Below, in pieces: positions 1-9,986 of a stretch of 58,034 nt of DNA. The notes beneath the pieces were generated by a model. It worked only from the letters and a program-made list of their open reading frames with translations, was not told the origin of the DNA and did not search any database. The stretch is from NCBI GenBank assembly GCA_011523285.1, contig WTHC01000051.1, positions 1 through 58,034 of the forward strand. Reading direction: 5' to 3'. The translations under genes were made by a program, and so were the position numbers. Position 1 is the stretch's first letter. Every line of letters begins with the position of its first letter. The stretch is from Nitrosopumilaceae archaeon. GTDB lineage: Archaea; Thermoproteota; Nitrososphaeria; Nitrososphaerales; Nitrosopumilaceae.

Positions 1-312
1 ATCGATAATTGATTTAATTTTCTCTATACTTCCTACATTATTTTGATTTTCACATTCACTAATTTCATTAGATACAAAATCTAAGCTTTTGTGACATTTT
101 TTTAGTAATTGTATATGCTGCTGATCATTTTTACTTTTTGTGTTATTTAGATGGTTTATCATTTTATCAATAAAATTTTGTTTAGTTTTTAAATACATCA
201 TATGATTTAATCTTTGGTTAGAATTACGTTTTGTATTTTTTGTAATTTGAATTATTAAAACCATGATAACTGATGTTATTAATATACTAAAATAAATCGC
301 AATTTCATGCAT
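1..312 (-). CDS. Partial small membrane-anchored protein of unknown function (runs off the left edge)
   Basis: The minus-strand frame is open from an ATG at 312 to the window edge, so only the first 104 residues are present. Residues about 4-22 are a hydrophobic helix of Ile, Leu and Val, followed by a Lys/Asn-rich, probably cytosolic, helical part with two Cys residues. It looks like a single N-terminal membrane anchor with a charged tail. The ATG directly follows the L37e stop (TAA then ATG), so it is probably the third gene of the LSm-L37e transcript. I do not recognise a family. The ORF reading is secure in the sense that no stop interrupts it, but function is unknown. Confidence 0.6.
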   Translation of the reverse strand, partial: MHEIAIYFSILITSVIMVLIIQITKNTKRNSNQRLNHMMYLKTKQNFIDKMINHLNNTKSKNDQQHIQLLKKCHKSLDFVSNEISECENQNNVGSIEKIKSIID

Positions 313-480
313 TTATATGTACCATTTCACCCACGCATATTTTCGTAATTTCGATTCTGGAAAACCACAATTCGAGCAATGCCCATGTCTTTTATGGTAT
401 GAATTATTACCACATCTTCTACATCTTATATGGGTCTTTTTTTTTGTGAAACCGCCCATTGATGTTGTGCCTTTTACCAT
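313..480 (-). CDS. rpl37e: 50S ribosomal protein L37e
   Basis: This 55-residue zinc-ribbon protein is too short for many gene callers. The N-terminus reads [10 protein letters not shown] and continues with the L37e hallmark HIRCRRCG, then HCSNCGF and the RKYAW tail. The two CxxC pairs (about residues 20-23 and 35-38) form the zinc site that binds 23S rRNA. It starts 4 nt after the LSm stop; LSm-L37e is a classical archaeal gene pair. The stop abuts the next ATG. Length matches the family (about 55-65 residues). Confidence 0.95.
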   Translation of the reverse strand: MVKGTTSMGGFTKKKTHIRCRRCGNNSYHKRHGHCSNCGFPESKLRKYAWVKWYI

Positions 481-484
481 AAAA

Positions 485-721
485 TCACTTCGGCGGTGGA
501 GAAATCATAATTACATTATCTCCTCTCACTACTATAGTTCCTAGGTTTTTTGTATCTTTGTTGGAAATTTCTTCAGATTGAGATAGCAATAAATTCATAT
601 GCTGATCAAACCCTAGCAAATTACCTCGTATCGTTTTATTACCTTTTAGCTTAATAAGCACAACTTTATCGATACTTTCATTCAATACTTTTACTGCCAT
701 ATCTACAGACATTTTACTCAA
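485..721 (-). CDS. Sm-like archaeal protein (LSm/SmAP)
   Basis: A 78-residue Sm-fold protein. The Sm1 motif is visible ([25 protein letters not shown] split over residues about 20-45: hydrophobic-x-LK-G, then G-x-L-x-G-F-D-x-H-M-N), followed by the Sm2 motif [15 protein letters not shown] near the C-terminus. Archaeal LSm proteins form rings that bind U-rich RNA. It is the first gene of the pair with L37e. The start is a TTG at 721; an in-frame ATG at 712 is an alternative. An AT-rich TATA-like stretch lies at about 740-751. Confidence 0.93.
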   Translation of the reverse strand: MSKMSVDMAVKVLNESIDKVVLIKLKGNKTIRGNLLGFDQHMNLLLSQSEEISNKDTKNLGTIVVRGDNVIMISPPPK

Positions 722-764
722 TCAATTCTCTTAAATGCATTATATTAAAATTTCATTTTAATAT

Positions 765-1496
765 TTATGATTGTAGTTTAATAAAATTATTGAAATTTTT
801 AACGATTTCATGAATTATTTTCTTACCAGCTGCGACATTAGCAGCACTAGGGTCTCCAATAACTCCATTTTTTGTGATTCTAGGAAATGATTTCGTCAAC
901 ATCTTTTTATATAGACGTAGTTTTTCACCATGTAAATCATTTAGAATTATGCCTTTTTTAGCAAAAGACATTCTAGTTTTGGTTGATGTTGCTAGCATTA
1001 AAGATGTCTCCACAAAACCACCATGATCCATTCTCTCACTCATAAAATCCCAATATGAGCAAATATTTACTTCCAAATCTTTTATATTTATTTTTTTTCT
1101 TAATTGTATGATGTATTTTTTATTCCCATAATGTCCATTTAAAATTATTATTCTATCTATTTTATTTTTATGTAACGATGTACATATGTCAACCAATATT
1201 TTTTGTAAAGTGTTTGGTTGTAAACTTATGTTAAAATACGGCGTATGTTCTGAAGAGCATCCATATCTTAGTGTTGGAAAAAGCATTAAATTGTATTTTT
1301 TAGCTAAAATTTTAGATATTTTAGATACAATATCTGAATCAGTAGATATAGGGAGATGCATTCCATGCTGTTCTATTGATCCAATTGGTATTAATGCAAT
1401 TATATTATTTTTTGAAATTATTTTACGTAAGTCTGGATCATATTGATTTTGTATTTCAATAACTTTTGTTAATTTTTTATATGAACTTTTCTCCAA
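765..1496 (-). CDS. Creatininase-family amidohydrolase (possibly ArfB-like)
   Basis: A 243-residue protein with the creatininase-fold metal-binding motifs: IPIGSIEQHGMHLP plus STD near residue 40-55, NGHYGN in the middle, and HGGFVETS in the second half. Family members hydrolyse cyclic or formyl amides with a binuclear metal centre; the archaeal ArfB branch deformylates an intermediate of riboflavin and F420 synthesis. I infer ArfB-like activity only from lineage, since thaumarchaea make F420. The usual NGHGGN has Tyr for the first Gly. The ATG at 1496 overlaps the end of the upstream PurU-like gene by 28 nt, indicating co-transcription. Confidence 0.8.
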   Translation of the reverse strand: MEKSSYKKLTKVIEIQNQYDPDLRKIISKNNIIALIPIGSIEQHGMHLPISTDSDIVSKISKILAKKYNLMLFPTLRYGCSSEHTPYFNISLQPNTLQKILVDICTSLHKNKIDRIIILNGHYGNKKYIIQLRKKINIKDLEVNICSYWDFMSERMDHGGFVETSLMLATSTKTRMSFAKKGIILNDLHGEKLRLYKKMLTKSFPRITKNGVIGDPSAANVAAGKKIIHEIVKNFNNFIKLQS

Positions 1497-2311
1497 TTCA
1501 CAGATAATTTATTGTTTAGATGTAATTTTACTGCTTGTAATAATGTTTTTGATTCTAGTTTTTGTCCTTTGTTTTTAATTGTCATAAATGAATCATGAGA
1601 TTTTATTTTGAATGAATCTTGAATTATAATTGGACCTTGATCCAAGCTCTCCGTAACATAATGTGCAGTGACACCAATGATCTTAGTACCTCGTTCATAT
1701 GCTTGTGCATATGCATTGGCGCCAGGAAAAGATGGCAATAAAGATGGGTGTATGTTAATTATTCGATTTGGATATCTCCATACAAAATTTGGTGTTAAAA
1801 TACGCATATATCTAGCCAACACTATTAAATTAATTTTATATTTTTTATTTAATTTTAATAATTTTTCTTCTGCCTTGGTTTGATCTTTTTCTTCAATTAT
1901 AAACAAAGGGACGTTATACGTCTTAATTTTATTACGTATAGATCTATCTGTCCCAATCACCACACATACTTTGCCTTTTAGTATATTTCTAATATTTGCA
2001 TCCAAAATAGCATTAATGCAATGTACTTCTTTGGTTACTAATATAGCTATATTCTTATTCGAACCACTCTCATTAAATATATCTACTTCCATTGTGTACA
2101 TAGTAGCTAATTTTTTTAATTCTGTGTTTAAAATTTTGAATTTTATTTTTTGATCAAATGATGCCGAAATATACATTCCAAAAAAACCTTTTATTACATT
2201 TTGATTAATTTTTTCTATATTGCCATCATTTTTGAATATGCAATTTGTAAATGCCGCCACTACACCTTCTCTATCTTGACCTACTACTACTATACTTACA
2301 ATTTTTTTCAT
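1469..2311 (-). CDS. purU: Formyltetrahydrofolate deformylase (PurU)
   Basis: A 280-residue protein with an N-terminal ACT domain (begins KKIVSIVVVGQDREGVVAAF) and a C-terminal formyltransferase-fold domain. The catalytic Asn-His-Asp triad is visible as NIHPSLLPSFPG and, downstream, SLDQGPIII. It hydrolyses 10-formyl-THF to THF and formate, which in archaea can feed formate-dependent purine synthesis. Length equals the family norm. ATG at 2311 is preferred over TTG at 2314; a TATA-like TATTAATAAAG lies about 27 nt upstream. Its end overlaps the creatininase-family gene. Confidence 0.92.
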   Translation of the reverse strand: MKKIVSIVVVGQDREGVVAAFTNCIFKNDGNIEKINQNVIKGFFGMYISASFDQKIKFKILNTELKKLATMYTMEVDIFNESGSNKNIAILVTKEVHCINAILDANIRNILKGKVCVVIGTDRSIRNKIKTYNVPLFIIEEKDQTKAEEKLLKLNKKYKINLIVLARYMRILTPNFVWRYPNRIINIHPSLLPSFPGANAYAQAYERGTKIIGVTAHYVTESLDQGPIIIQDSFKIKSHDSFMTIKNKGQKLESKTLLQAVKLHLNNKLSVNWRKVHIKN

Positions 2312-2354
2312 CAATTACATTTTGAAAATATCACTTTATTAATACTTGTAGCTA

Positions 2355-2438
2355 TGCGGAAAATGGGATTTGAACCCATGAACCACTTAGGACAAGGTCC
2401 TAAGCCTTGCGCCTTTGACCAATCTTGGCAACTTCCGC
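2355..2438 (-). tRNA. tRNA-Leu (anticodon TAG)
   Basis: The reverse complement folds as a class II tRNA. Acceptor GCGGAAG pairs with TTTCCGC (last pair G-T), the anticodon stem CAAGG/CCTTG closes loop CTTAGGA (anticodon TAG), there is a long variable arm, and the T-arm contains GGGTTCAAATCCC. The discriminator is A. CCA is not encoded. It reads CUA-type leucine codons. Confidence 0.95.
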
Positions 2439-2486
2439 ATTTTTTAACACATAAACACAAATTTATCTATTATTGATATTATAATA

Positions 2487-3881
2487 TTGGCAAAAAGGAT
2501 TTTTGGAACAAATGGAATACGAGGAATATTTGGAGATATTCTAACATTGAATTTTATATGTAATATCTCTTTGGCTATAGCAACATATTTCAATAAAGGC
2601 ACCATCTTGATTGGATATGATTGTAGGCATTCTAGTAAATTAATTTCCAAAACAATATGTTCTGTATTAAATTATTATAATTTGAATTGTAAATTAGCAG
2701 GCATGATCCCTACCCCATGTTTACAATTATCTGTCAAAAAGCTGAAATATGATGGCGGAATAATGGTAACAGCATCTCATAACCCACCTGAATATAATGG
2801 AATTAAAGTCATATCGAATGATGGGATAGAAATTTCAGAACAAGATCAATTGAAAATAGAGGATATTTATTTCACTCAAAAATGGAATCCACCAAAAAAT
2901 TTTGGCATAACAGAAATTGAAAATAGATCAATTCAAACTTATATTGACGCGATAAAGTCAAATGTAAACATCAATAGAATTATCTTGAAAAAATTTACTG
3001 CAGTGCTAGATCTAGGCAATGGCATGCAATCTATAACCGCGCCAAAAATTTGTGAAGATCTTGGTTGTAAAACCATTCAAATAAACAAAAATATAGATGG
3101 ATCTTTTCCAGGACGTGGATCAGAACCTACCACTACTAATCTTGCACAATTATCAAATGCAGTTATTAAGAATAAAGCTGATTTTGGTGTGGCTTTTGAT
3201 GGAGATGGCGATAGGTGCATATTTTGTACTGATAAAGGAAAAATTATCCCAGGCGCAAATTCTGCACTTTTATTAACAGATCATATATTAAAACAAAACC
3301 CTATTTCAACTATAATAACATGCGTAAATACTCCATCCAACATTGAAAAAATCGCATTAAAAACAAACTCAAATGTGATTAGAACTAAAGTTGGAAGTGT
3401 ATCTGTGTCTAGAAAAATGAAATCAACAAACGCAATAATCGGATTTGAAGAAAACGGAGGATTTATGTTTGCCCCACATCTTGAAGTTCGTGACGGTGCT
3501 ATGTCTATGGCATTGATGTTGGATATGTTATCATCTTCTGCCAAAACATTATCGCAACAAATATCTGAATTACCACATGTATATATAGCAAAAACTAAAG
3601 TATTTTGCCCTAGTAATATTGGCAAAAAGATAATTTTAGCACTTAAAAAAACTAACTATAATTTTGATGAACTGGACGGAATCAAAATATTCATTAACAA
3701 AAAAAGTTGGATAATGATAAGGTTGAGTGGAACAGAACCATTACTAAGAATTTACGTTGAAAGCAACAGTCAAAAAAAACTAACTGCTATAATTTCTGAA
3801 TACATGAATAAAATCAATATTTTGCAGACAACATTTTTAAACCAAAAACTAAAACACCACACATGCAAACAAATGATCTAA
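2487..3881 (+). CDS. glmM: Phosphohexomutase (phosphoglucosamine/phosphomannomutase family)
   Basis: A 464-residue alpha-D-phosphohexomutase. The start IFGTNGIRG is typical. The active phosphoserine loop is VTASHNPPEYNG, the Mg2+ loop is DGDGDRC, the sugar-binding loop reads GFEENGGFMF, and the C-terminal phosphate loop reads RLSGTEPLLRIYVES. It interconverts hexose 1- and 6-phosphates; archaeal members act on glucosamine, mannose or glucose phosphates and substrate cannot be told from sequence alone. Start is a TTG at 2487; AATTTATC about 25 nt upstream could be its TATA box with a leaderless transcript. L7Ae begins 12 nt downstream. Confidence 0.9.
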   Translation: MAKRIFGTNGIRGIFGDILTLNFICNISLAIATYFNKGTILIGYDCRHSSKLISKTICSVLNYYNLNCKLAGMIPTPCLQLSVKKLKYDGGIMVTASHNPPEYNGIKVISNDGIEISEQDQLKIEDIYFTQKWNPPKNFGITEIENRSIQTYIDAIKSNVNINRIILKKFTAVLDLGNGMQSITAPKICEDLGCKTIQINKNIDGSFPGRGSEPTTTNLAQLSNAVIKNKADFGVAFDGDGDRCIFCTDKGKIIPGANSALLLTDHILKQNPISTIITCVNTPSNIEKIALKTNSNVIRTKVGSVSVSRKMKSTNAIIGFEENGGFMFAPHLEVRDGAMSMALMLDMLSSSAKTLSQQISELPHVYIAKTKVFCPSNIGKKIILALKKTNYNFDELDGIKIFINKKSWIMIRLSGTEPLLRIYVESNSQKKLTAIISEYMNKINILQTTFLNQKLKHHTCKQMI

Positions 3882-3893
3882 TTGGTGATCTAC

Positions 3894-4277
3894 ATGGCTA
3901 AAGCTTATTATGTAAAATTTGATGTTCCGCATGATTTAGTGGGGCCAATATATGAGGCTTTAAGAATAGCATTACAAACAGGCAAAGTCAAAAAAGGAAC
4001 TAATGAGACTACCAAGGCTATAGAACGTGGGGTGAGTAAATTAGTAATAATTGCTGAAGATGTAGAGCCACCTGAAGTTGTTGCTCATATACCAATAATA
4101 TGTGAAGAACAAAAAGCTGAGTATGTATTTGTACCGAATAAACATGAGTTAGGTAAATCATTAGGTATGGATATTATGGCTTCTGCAGCTGCCATTTTGG
4201 ATCCTGGAGATGCTCAACATATAGTGGAACAAGTAGTTACTTCTATCTCTAAAATAAAAAAAGGAGATAGTGGTTGA
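3894..4277 (+). CDS. rpl7ae: 50S ribosomal protein L7Ae
   Basis: A 127-residue L7Ae/L30e-fold protein that binds kink-turns in rRNA, box C/D and H/ACA guide RNAs and RNase P RNA. Diagnostic stretches are [14 protein letters not shown] and [19 protein letters not shown] choose ATG at 3894, preceded by GGTGAT as a Shine-Dalgarno-like element, rather than TTG at 3882 which would add four residues. It opens the conserved archaeal L7Ae-S28e-L24e-NDK-aIF5B operon. Confidence 0.95.
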   Translation: MAKAYYVKFDVPHDLVGPIYEALRIALQTGKVKKGTNETTKAIERGVSKLVIIAEDVEPPEVVAHIPIICEEQKAEYVFVPNKHELGKSLGMDIMASAAAILDPGDAQHIVEQVVTSISKIKKGDSG

Positions 4278-4483
4278 GTGAAGAAATAAAACCAACTCCG
4301 GCCGAAGTTATACAAATAATCGGGAGAACAGGTCTTGCAGGAGAAGTTATACAAGTTCGAGTAAAATTGATATCAGGAAAAGATAAAGGCCGAATAATCA
4401 CTAGAAATGTAAAAGGCTCGATACGAATGTCTGATATACTAATGTTGAGAGAAACAGAACGAGAAGCTAAAAAGATTAAATAG
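4274..4483 (+). CDS. rps28e: 30S ribosomal protein S28e
   Basis: A 69-residue OB-fold ribosomal protein. The core [16 protein letters not shown], the middle [10 protein letters not shown] and the terminal [10 protein letters not shown] are S28e signatures. TTG at 4274 overlaps the L7Ae stop by 4 nt and is preceded by AAGGAG. Second gene of the L7Ae operon. Confidence 0.96.
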   Translation: MSEEIKPTPAEVIQIIGRTGLAGEVIQVRVKLISGKDKGRIITRNVKGSIRMSDILMLRETEREAKKIK

Positions 4484-4489
4484 TGACTA

Positions 4490-4684
4490 TTGTTGGTTCA
4501 AACTTGTAAATTTTGTGGTGGAAATGTACTTTTAGGGTCTGGAATAATATTTGCCAAAAATGACGGCACTATTTTAGTATTCTGTTCTTCTAAATGCAAA
4601 AAAAACATGTTAGTATTGAAAAGAGATCCTAGAAAATTAAAATGGACTTCTAAATATGTAAAAGGTGGCATCAAGGTAAGATAA
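4490..4684 (+). CDS. rpl24e: 50S ribosomal protein L24e
   Basis: A 64-residue zinc-ribbon protein with CKFCGG at the N-terminus, FCSSKCKKNM in the middle and the family motif DPRKLKWT. Start is one of two adjacent TTG codons (4490 or 4493). It lies between S28e and NDK, the usual archaeal order. Confidence 0.95.
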   Translation: MLVQTCKFCGGNVLLGSGIIFAKNDGTILVFCSSKCKKNMLVLKRDPRKLKWTSKYVKGGIKVR

Positions 4685-4685
4685 A

Positions 4686-5081
4686 TTGGAACAAACGCTT
4701 TTTATAATTAAACCTGACGGAGTTACACGTCATCTTATAGGCGAAATCATAACAAGATTCGAGAACAAAAATTTTAGATTCGTCAAATTGAAAATGTTCA
4801 CTTTCGATCAAGATACTGCCACAAAATTCTATCATGTACATGCAGATAAACCATTTTTTAATGAATTAATTTCATTCATAACCTCTGGGGAAGTAGTTGC
4901 AGCAATAATAGAAGGCAATAACGCAATTCAGGCAACTAGGATTTTAGTAGGTTCTACAAAATCATTTGAGGCAGAACCTGGATCTATTAGAGGGGATTAC
5001 GCATTAGAACTAACTTCAAATATAATCCATGCATCTGATTCGAAACAAAATTTTGAAATGGAATCTAAAATAATATTTTAA
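4686..5081 (+). CDS. ndk: Nucleoside diphosphate kinase
   Basis: A 131-residue NDK that transfers the gamma phosphate between nucleoside triphosphates and diphosphates by a phosphohistidine ping-pong mechanism. It starts LFIIKPDGV, has the RG-rich substrate loop near PGSIRGDYAL and the active-site histidine in NIIHASDS. TTG start at 4686, 2 nt after the L24e stop. Fourth gene of the operon; length is slightly shorter than bacterial homologues but complete. Confidence 0.94.
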   Translation: MEQTLFIIKPDGVTRHLIGEIITRFENKNFRFVKLKMFTFDQDTATKFYHVHADKPFFNELISFITSGEVVAAIIEGNNAIQATRILVGSTKSFEAEPGSIRGDYALELTSNIIHASDSKQNFEMESKIIF

Positions 5082-5090
5082 CTATTTAAA

Positions 5091-6875
5091 ATGAGACAAC
5101 CAATAGTAACTGTATTAGGTCATGTAGATTCTGGTAAAACATCTCTATTGGATAACATAAGAGGAACAAAAATACAAAAAAAAGAAGCTGGGGGAATCAC
5201 ACAACATATAGGTGCTAGCTTTTTAGATCAGAGTACAATAAAAAAAATCTGCGGAGAATTATATGAAAAATTAAATCAAGGTAATAAATATAATTCTCAA
5301 AAATCTACAGGTATTTTATTAATAGACACACCAGGGCATGAAGTATTTACTAATTTAAGAACACGTGGAGGATCTGCTGCTGATCTTGCAATTTTAGTTG
5401 TAGATGTTACTTGTGGTTTTCAACCTCAAACAATTGAAAGTTTAAAAATTCTCGAAAGCCGTAAAGTTCCATTCATTGTGGCTTTGAATAAAATAGATAT
5501 GATCAAAGGATGGCAAAAAACAGATAACAAATTATTGTTACAAGTAATGGAACAACAGAATAAACACACAAAACTAATTTTTGATGAATATTTATATAAT
5601 GTAATTGGTGAATTATCCAAATTTGGTTATAAATCTGAAATGTTCTCGCGTATTAGAGACTTCAGCAAAGAAATATCTATCATACCTGTAAGTGCAATGT
5701 TGGGTATAGGCATACCTGAACTCATGATGGTATTAATAGGTTTGACACAACAATATATGCAAAAAAAACTATCAGAACATAACAAAGTTACTCGTGGAAT
5801 TGTGATTGAAATAAAAAATGAAGAAGGATTAGGATCTACAGCTAATGTTATTCTAATAGATGGAACAATTCATAAAACTGATTTTATCGTAATGGCCAAA
5901 CCTGATTCTGTTATTACAACTAAATTAAAGGCTATATTACTACCAAAACCATTAAACCAAAAATCCGATCCAAAAGATAAATTAATGCATGTGAACCAAG
6001 TAAACGCAGCTGCTGGAATAAAAATAATATCGCAAGATCTAGATGATGTTTTACCTGGAAGTACAATTTATGCCACAAATAATAAATCGGATCTACCTAA
6101 TTTACAAAAAATGCTAAAATCTGAATTAAACACAGTTTTTATTAAAACTGATGCAGTTGGAGTTATATTAAAATGTGATACGATAGGTTCTCTAGAAGTA
6201 CTTACTGCAATGTTGCAACGTGAAAATATTCCAATCTCATATGCAAATATAGGACATGTAAATAAACGTGATGTCATAGATGCTAAAACAATAAAAGAAA
6301 ATGATAGGCATCTTGGAGTTATTTTATCATTCAACGTCAAAATTCTGACAGATGCTAAAACAGAAGCTGATAATTATCATATTAAAATATTTGATAACAA
6401 TGTTATTTATGCATTAATTGATAATTATACTAAATGGGTTAGATCTGACATTTCAAATGAAGAAGCATCAATATTTGCAGAAATTACACCCATCTCTAAA
6501 TTCACATTTATTGATGGTTGTGTGTTCAGAAATAGTAATCCTGCTGTTTTTGGTATTAGAATAGATGTTGGAATATTAAAACAAAAAGTACCAATTATGA
6601 ATAAACATGGAACTAAAATTGGAATTATTCATCAATTGCAAAAAGATGGTAAAACTATAAATTCTATAAAGCAAGGGCAAGAAGCAGCTTGTTCTATACA
6701 TGATATAGTTATAGGCAGACAAATTTTCGAAAATGATATTTTATATACATCTCCTAGCTCTTATGACATAAAACGATTGCAGAAACTTATGCATAAATTA
6801 AGTAATGCAGAAATACAAACTTTAAATGAAATTATTGAAATAAAAAGAAAACTAGATCCTTCATATGGTTATTAA
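5091..6875 (+). CDS. infB: Translation initiation factor aIF5B (IF-2 homologue)
   Basis: A 594-residue translational GTPase. G1 is GHVDSGKT (residues 10-17), G3 is DTPGHE, G4 is NKID, followed by a beta-barrel domain II, domain III and a helical C-terminus typical of aIF5B. Length matches archaeal rather than bacterial proteins, which carry long N-terminal extensions. It promotes subunit joining during initiation. It ends the L7Ae operon, 9 nt after NDK. No intein or frameshift is visible. Confidence 0.95.
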   Translation: MRQPIVTVLGHVDSGKTSLLDNIRGTKIQKKEAGGITQHIGASFLDQSTIKKICGELYEKLNQGNKYNSQKSTGILLIDTPGHEVFTNLRTRGGSAADLAILVVDVTCGFQPQTIESLKILESRKVPFIVALNKIDMIKGWQKTDNKLLLQVMEQQNKHTKLIFDEYLYNVIGELSKFGYKSEMFSRIRDFSKEISIIPVSAMLGIGIPELMMVLIGLTQQYMQKKLSEHNKVTRGIVIEIKNEEGLGSTANVILIDGTIHKTDFIVMAKPDSVITTKLKAILLPKPLNQKSDPKDKLMHVNQVNAAAGIKIISQDLDDVLPGSTIYATNNKSDLPNLQKMLKSELNTVFIKTDAVGVILKCDTIGSLEVLTAMLQRENIPISYANIGHVNKRDVIDAKTIKENDRHLGVILSFNVKILTDAKTEADNYHIKIFDNNVIYALIDNYTKWVRSDISNEEASIFAEITPISKFTFIDGCVFRNSNPAVFGIRIDVGILKQKVPIMNKHGTKIGIIHQLQKDGKTINSIKQGQEAACSIHDIVIGRQIFENDILYTSPSSYDIKRLQKLMHKLSNAEIQTLNEIIEIKRKLDPSYGY

Positions 6876-6936
6876 ATGTAAAAATAAATACATTCACAAC
6901 AAATTACAGTAAATGTGATTTAATATTATTTAATTT

Positions 6937-7359
6937 TTATATATCCAAAATAAACTTCATATTAATTTTGGTGTTGTTAACATTAATTTCCATTAAATGA
7001 AATGTTGGAGACTTGATTTCTAATTTGAATTGGTGTTTTTGTATATCTAATTTGTCTCCAATAATCATAGCTTGTAATTTATATGAAGTATTTTGCTTCA
7101 TTATTTTGATCATAATGTAATGAATCGCAAAACAATCTGTTATAGTTAATATTATTACCTCTTCTAACCAATCGTATAATAATTGCTCTAAATCAATTGC
7201 ATCTACTGTTATTATTTTTCTTACTTTATTTTCTATTTTGGTTCTATTTATCATAGCTTCTATTGCAGCATATGCAGAAATTATGAATGCCTGTTCTAAC
7301 GTATTTGCAGTAACTTCGATAAATATATCTGTACTATGTTCTAAGTATTTGTAGGACAA
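6937..7359 (-). CDS. Archease (RNA ligase RtcB activator family)
   Basis: A 140-residue protein with the archease signatures: YLEHSTDIFIE at the N-terminus, LEQLLYDWLEEVI in the middle and FILDI at the extreme C-terminus. The Asp of HSTD and the last Asp match metal/GTP-site positions in the family. Archease speeds guanylylation of RtcB, which ligates tRNA exon halves. The start is TTG at 7359. It is convergent with aIF5B and divergent from HisRS. Confidence 0.88.
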   Translation of the reverse strand: MSYKYLEHSTDIFIEVTANTLEQAFIISAYAAIEAMINRTKIENKVRKIITVDAIDLEQLLYDWLEEVIILTITDCFAIHYIMIKIMKQNTSYKLQAMIIGDKLDIQKHQFKLEIKSPTFHLMEINVNNTKINMKFILDI

Positions 7360-7439
7360 TTGTAGTTTAATTAATTTTGATTAATTGTAATTAAAGCTTT
7401 ATCAAAGTCTAAATCAATTGAATTGAAATTTTCACTAAT

Positions 7440-8711
7440 TTGAATTTACCACGAGGAATGAAAGATTTTGATTTTCAAAATTATGCAAAAATTGAATATG
7501 TAAGGCAGAGATTCATTGATACATGTTATACTTTTGGATTTAGATTAATGGAGCCCTCTCCGATAGAATTACTTTCAACATTAGAAATGAAGAGTGGTGA
7601 ATCAATCAAAAATGAAATATATTTTTTTAAAGATAAAAGCTGTAGAGAAATAGCATTGAGATTTGATTTTACTATGGGAATAACAAGATATGTAACATCT
7701 AACAAATCAATGCGATTGCCAATTAAAACTGCTACATTCGGTGGAGTGTGGAGATATGACGAACCACAAAAGAATAGGTATCGATTTTTTCACCAATGGA
7801 ATATTGAAGTTTACGGTCAACCAAATATGGCTAATGATCATGAAATTATAGAATTTGTCATTAATTTTTTTAATAATCTTGGATTATATAATGTGACAGT
7901 ACATATATCTCACAAAAAATTAATTGAATCATACATAAACAAAATATTTAATTCGAATGATCCTGAAATCGTTACTGATTTATGCAGAGCAATAGACAAA
8001 ACTCAAAAACAAAGCAAGGCTAAAATTTTACAAGAATACAAGAACAAAGGCTATGGTATAAATAAATTACAACAAATTTTAAAATTTGCAAGCATATGCG
8101 GAACCCCAATTGAAATAGAACAAAATTTCCAAGTACAAGATCTTGAAAGTTGGAATGAGTTAAAAAAATTATTTTACCTATTACATGACGACCTCAATAT
8201 AGATAACATTAGAATAAATTTTGGCATAGTACGTGGCTTGGATTATTATTCTGGGATTATTTTTGAGGCATTTGAAAATAGTTCAAATATTGCCTTGCTC
8301 GGCGGCGGAAGATATGACATGCTGCTTAAGGCGTTTGGAAGAACAGATTTAGCTGCAATTGGAGTTGCTGGCGGAATTGAACGTATGATAACATTATTGG
8401 ATAAACAAAATAAACTAAATCTTAATTTACGATCTAGAATTCTAATAGTTTCTGTAAATAACGAAATACGTAAAAATGCATTAATTCTAGCATCTAGATT
8501 AAGGAAAGATCAAATCCCAGTTGATGTATCTGAACCAAAATCTTTTAAAAAACAATTAGATCGTTTTGTAGATTACAAATTCATGATCATTATAGCTCCA
8601 AAAGAATTTTCTTCCGGGTTTGTGATAGTAAAAAATAAATCAAATAATGAATATAAAGTCTCACTTTCAGAAATATCTACACATCTAAAAATTATTCTAT
8701 CTGATAAATGA
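7440..8711 (+). CDS. hisS: Histidyl-tRNA synthetase
   Basis: A 423-residue class II synthetase. It starts LPRGMKDFD, has the ATP/histidine motif LRFDFTMGITRYV, WRYDEPQKNRYRFFHQWNIE (motif 2), RGLDYYSGIIFE (histidine A-type motif), LGGGRYD and a C-terminal anticodon-binding domain. The anticodon domain argues against the HisZ paralogue. Start is TTG at 7440. The 3' end overlaps the convergent aIF6 gene by 15 nt. Confidence 0.94.
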   Translation: MNLPRGMKDFDFQNYAKIEYVRQRFIDTCYTFGFRLMEPSPIELLSTLEMKSGESIKNEIYFFKDKSCREIALRFDFTMGITRYVTSNKSMRLPIKTATFGGVWRYDEPQKNRYRFFHQWNIEVYGQPNMANDHEIIEFVINFFNNLGLYNVTVHISHKKLIESYINKIFNSNDPEIVTDLCRAIDKTQKQSKAKILQEYKNKGYGINKLQQILKFASICGTPIEIEQNFQVQDLESWNELKKLFYLLHDDLNIDNIRINFGIVRGLDYYSGIIFEAFENSSNIALLGGGRYDMLLKAFGRTDLAAIGVAGGIERMITLLDKQNKLNLNLRSRILIVSVNNEIRKNALILASRLRKDQIPVDVSEPKSFKKQLDRFVDYKFMIIIAPKEFSSGFVIVKNKSNNEYKVSLSEISTHLKIILSDK

Positions 8712-9380
8712 TCTATTTATGGTAATCATTTCTGATCCATTAGTTAACTGACCTACAATAACAGATTTATTGTTAATTAACATGCCTGAAGATACAAATT
8801 TGACTCCGCCATTTACTGTAGTTTGTTCTATATTTACTTTTAATATGTCAGAAATAGTTTGGATGTCTGTTTCATTAGCATCTGGATTAATTATTCCACC
8901 ATGTGCATTAGCAGAAATCATAGCTCCAACTTGATGGTATCCTGCAATTTCTATTTGTATCATTTCGACTCCCATAGAATCTTGAATACATCTAATTTGT
9001 TGCTTCGAAATACGTGGTGATATTATGCCGCCATTATCATTAACAGCAATTATATTTCCTAACGCAGTATATTTACTATCTAATACATGAATATTCAGGT
9101 CTGTGTTCTTCTTGAAATACTCAATTTCTTCTTCTAAACAAGTTTTTGGTAATAACATACCGTAATTATTAACAACCATTAAAATTCCTATTAACCTAGT
9201 GTTGGCTATAGATGTAAAGATGAAATTATTTTTAAGATATGCTGATAATTTTTTAGCTTTAGTTTTAGCAAATCCATTAGGTACAAAAACAAATTCATCA
9301 TTTGTATTTATGTATATTCCAACATTGGAATTCCTATATACATCATACCTAATTATGTCCAATGTTTGATTTGTCAACAT
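8697..9380 (-). CDS. eif6: Translation initiation factor aIF6
   Basis: A 227-residue pentein-fold protein that binds the 50S subunit and prevents subunit joining. The five-fold repeated structure is visible in similar segments such as VVNNYGMLLP, AVNDNGGIISP and SANAHGGIINP. Length is typical. ATG at 9380. It overlaps the HisRS gene tail to tail and is divergent from the ferredoxin gene. Confidence 0.95.
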   Translation of the reverse strand: MLTNQTLDIIRYDVYRNSNVGIYINTNDEFVFVPNGFAKTKAKKLSAYLKNNFIFTSIANTRLIGILMVVNNYGMLLPKTCLEEEIEYFKKNTDLNIHVLDSKYTALGNIIAVNDNGGIISPRISKQQIRCIQDSMGVEMIQIEIAGYHQVGAMISANAHGGIINPDANETDIQTISDILKVNIEQTTVNGGVKFVSSGMLINNKSVIVGQLTNGSEMITINRSFIR

Positions 9381-9415
9381 GAATATATTTTATTTATAGT
9401 AATTTATTATTATGC

Positions 9416-9427
9416 TAGATTTAAATA
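9416..9427 (+). promoter_or_regulatory. Promoter box (TATA/BRE) of the ferredoxin gene
   Basis: TAGATTTAAATA lies upstream of the ferredoxin ATG. The TTTAAA centre is 27.5 nt before the A of the ATG at 9450, so transcription should begin at the start codon and yield a leaderless mRNA. Alba and the 47216 gene have the same box and spacing. Confidence 0.7.
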
Positions 9428-9428
9428 A

Positions 9429-9986
<558 letters not shown>

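Noticed and set aside
317-544. 75-codon plus-strand ORF at the left end
   Set aside because: Covers the antisense of L37e and LSm, both of which have clear family motifs on the minus strand.
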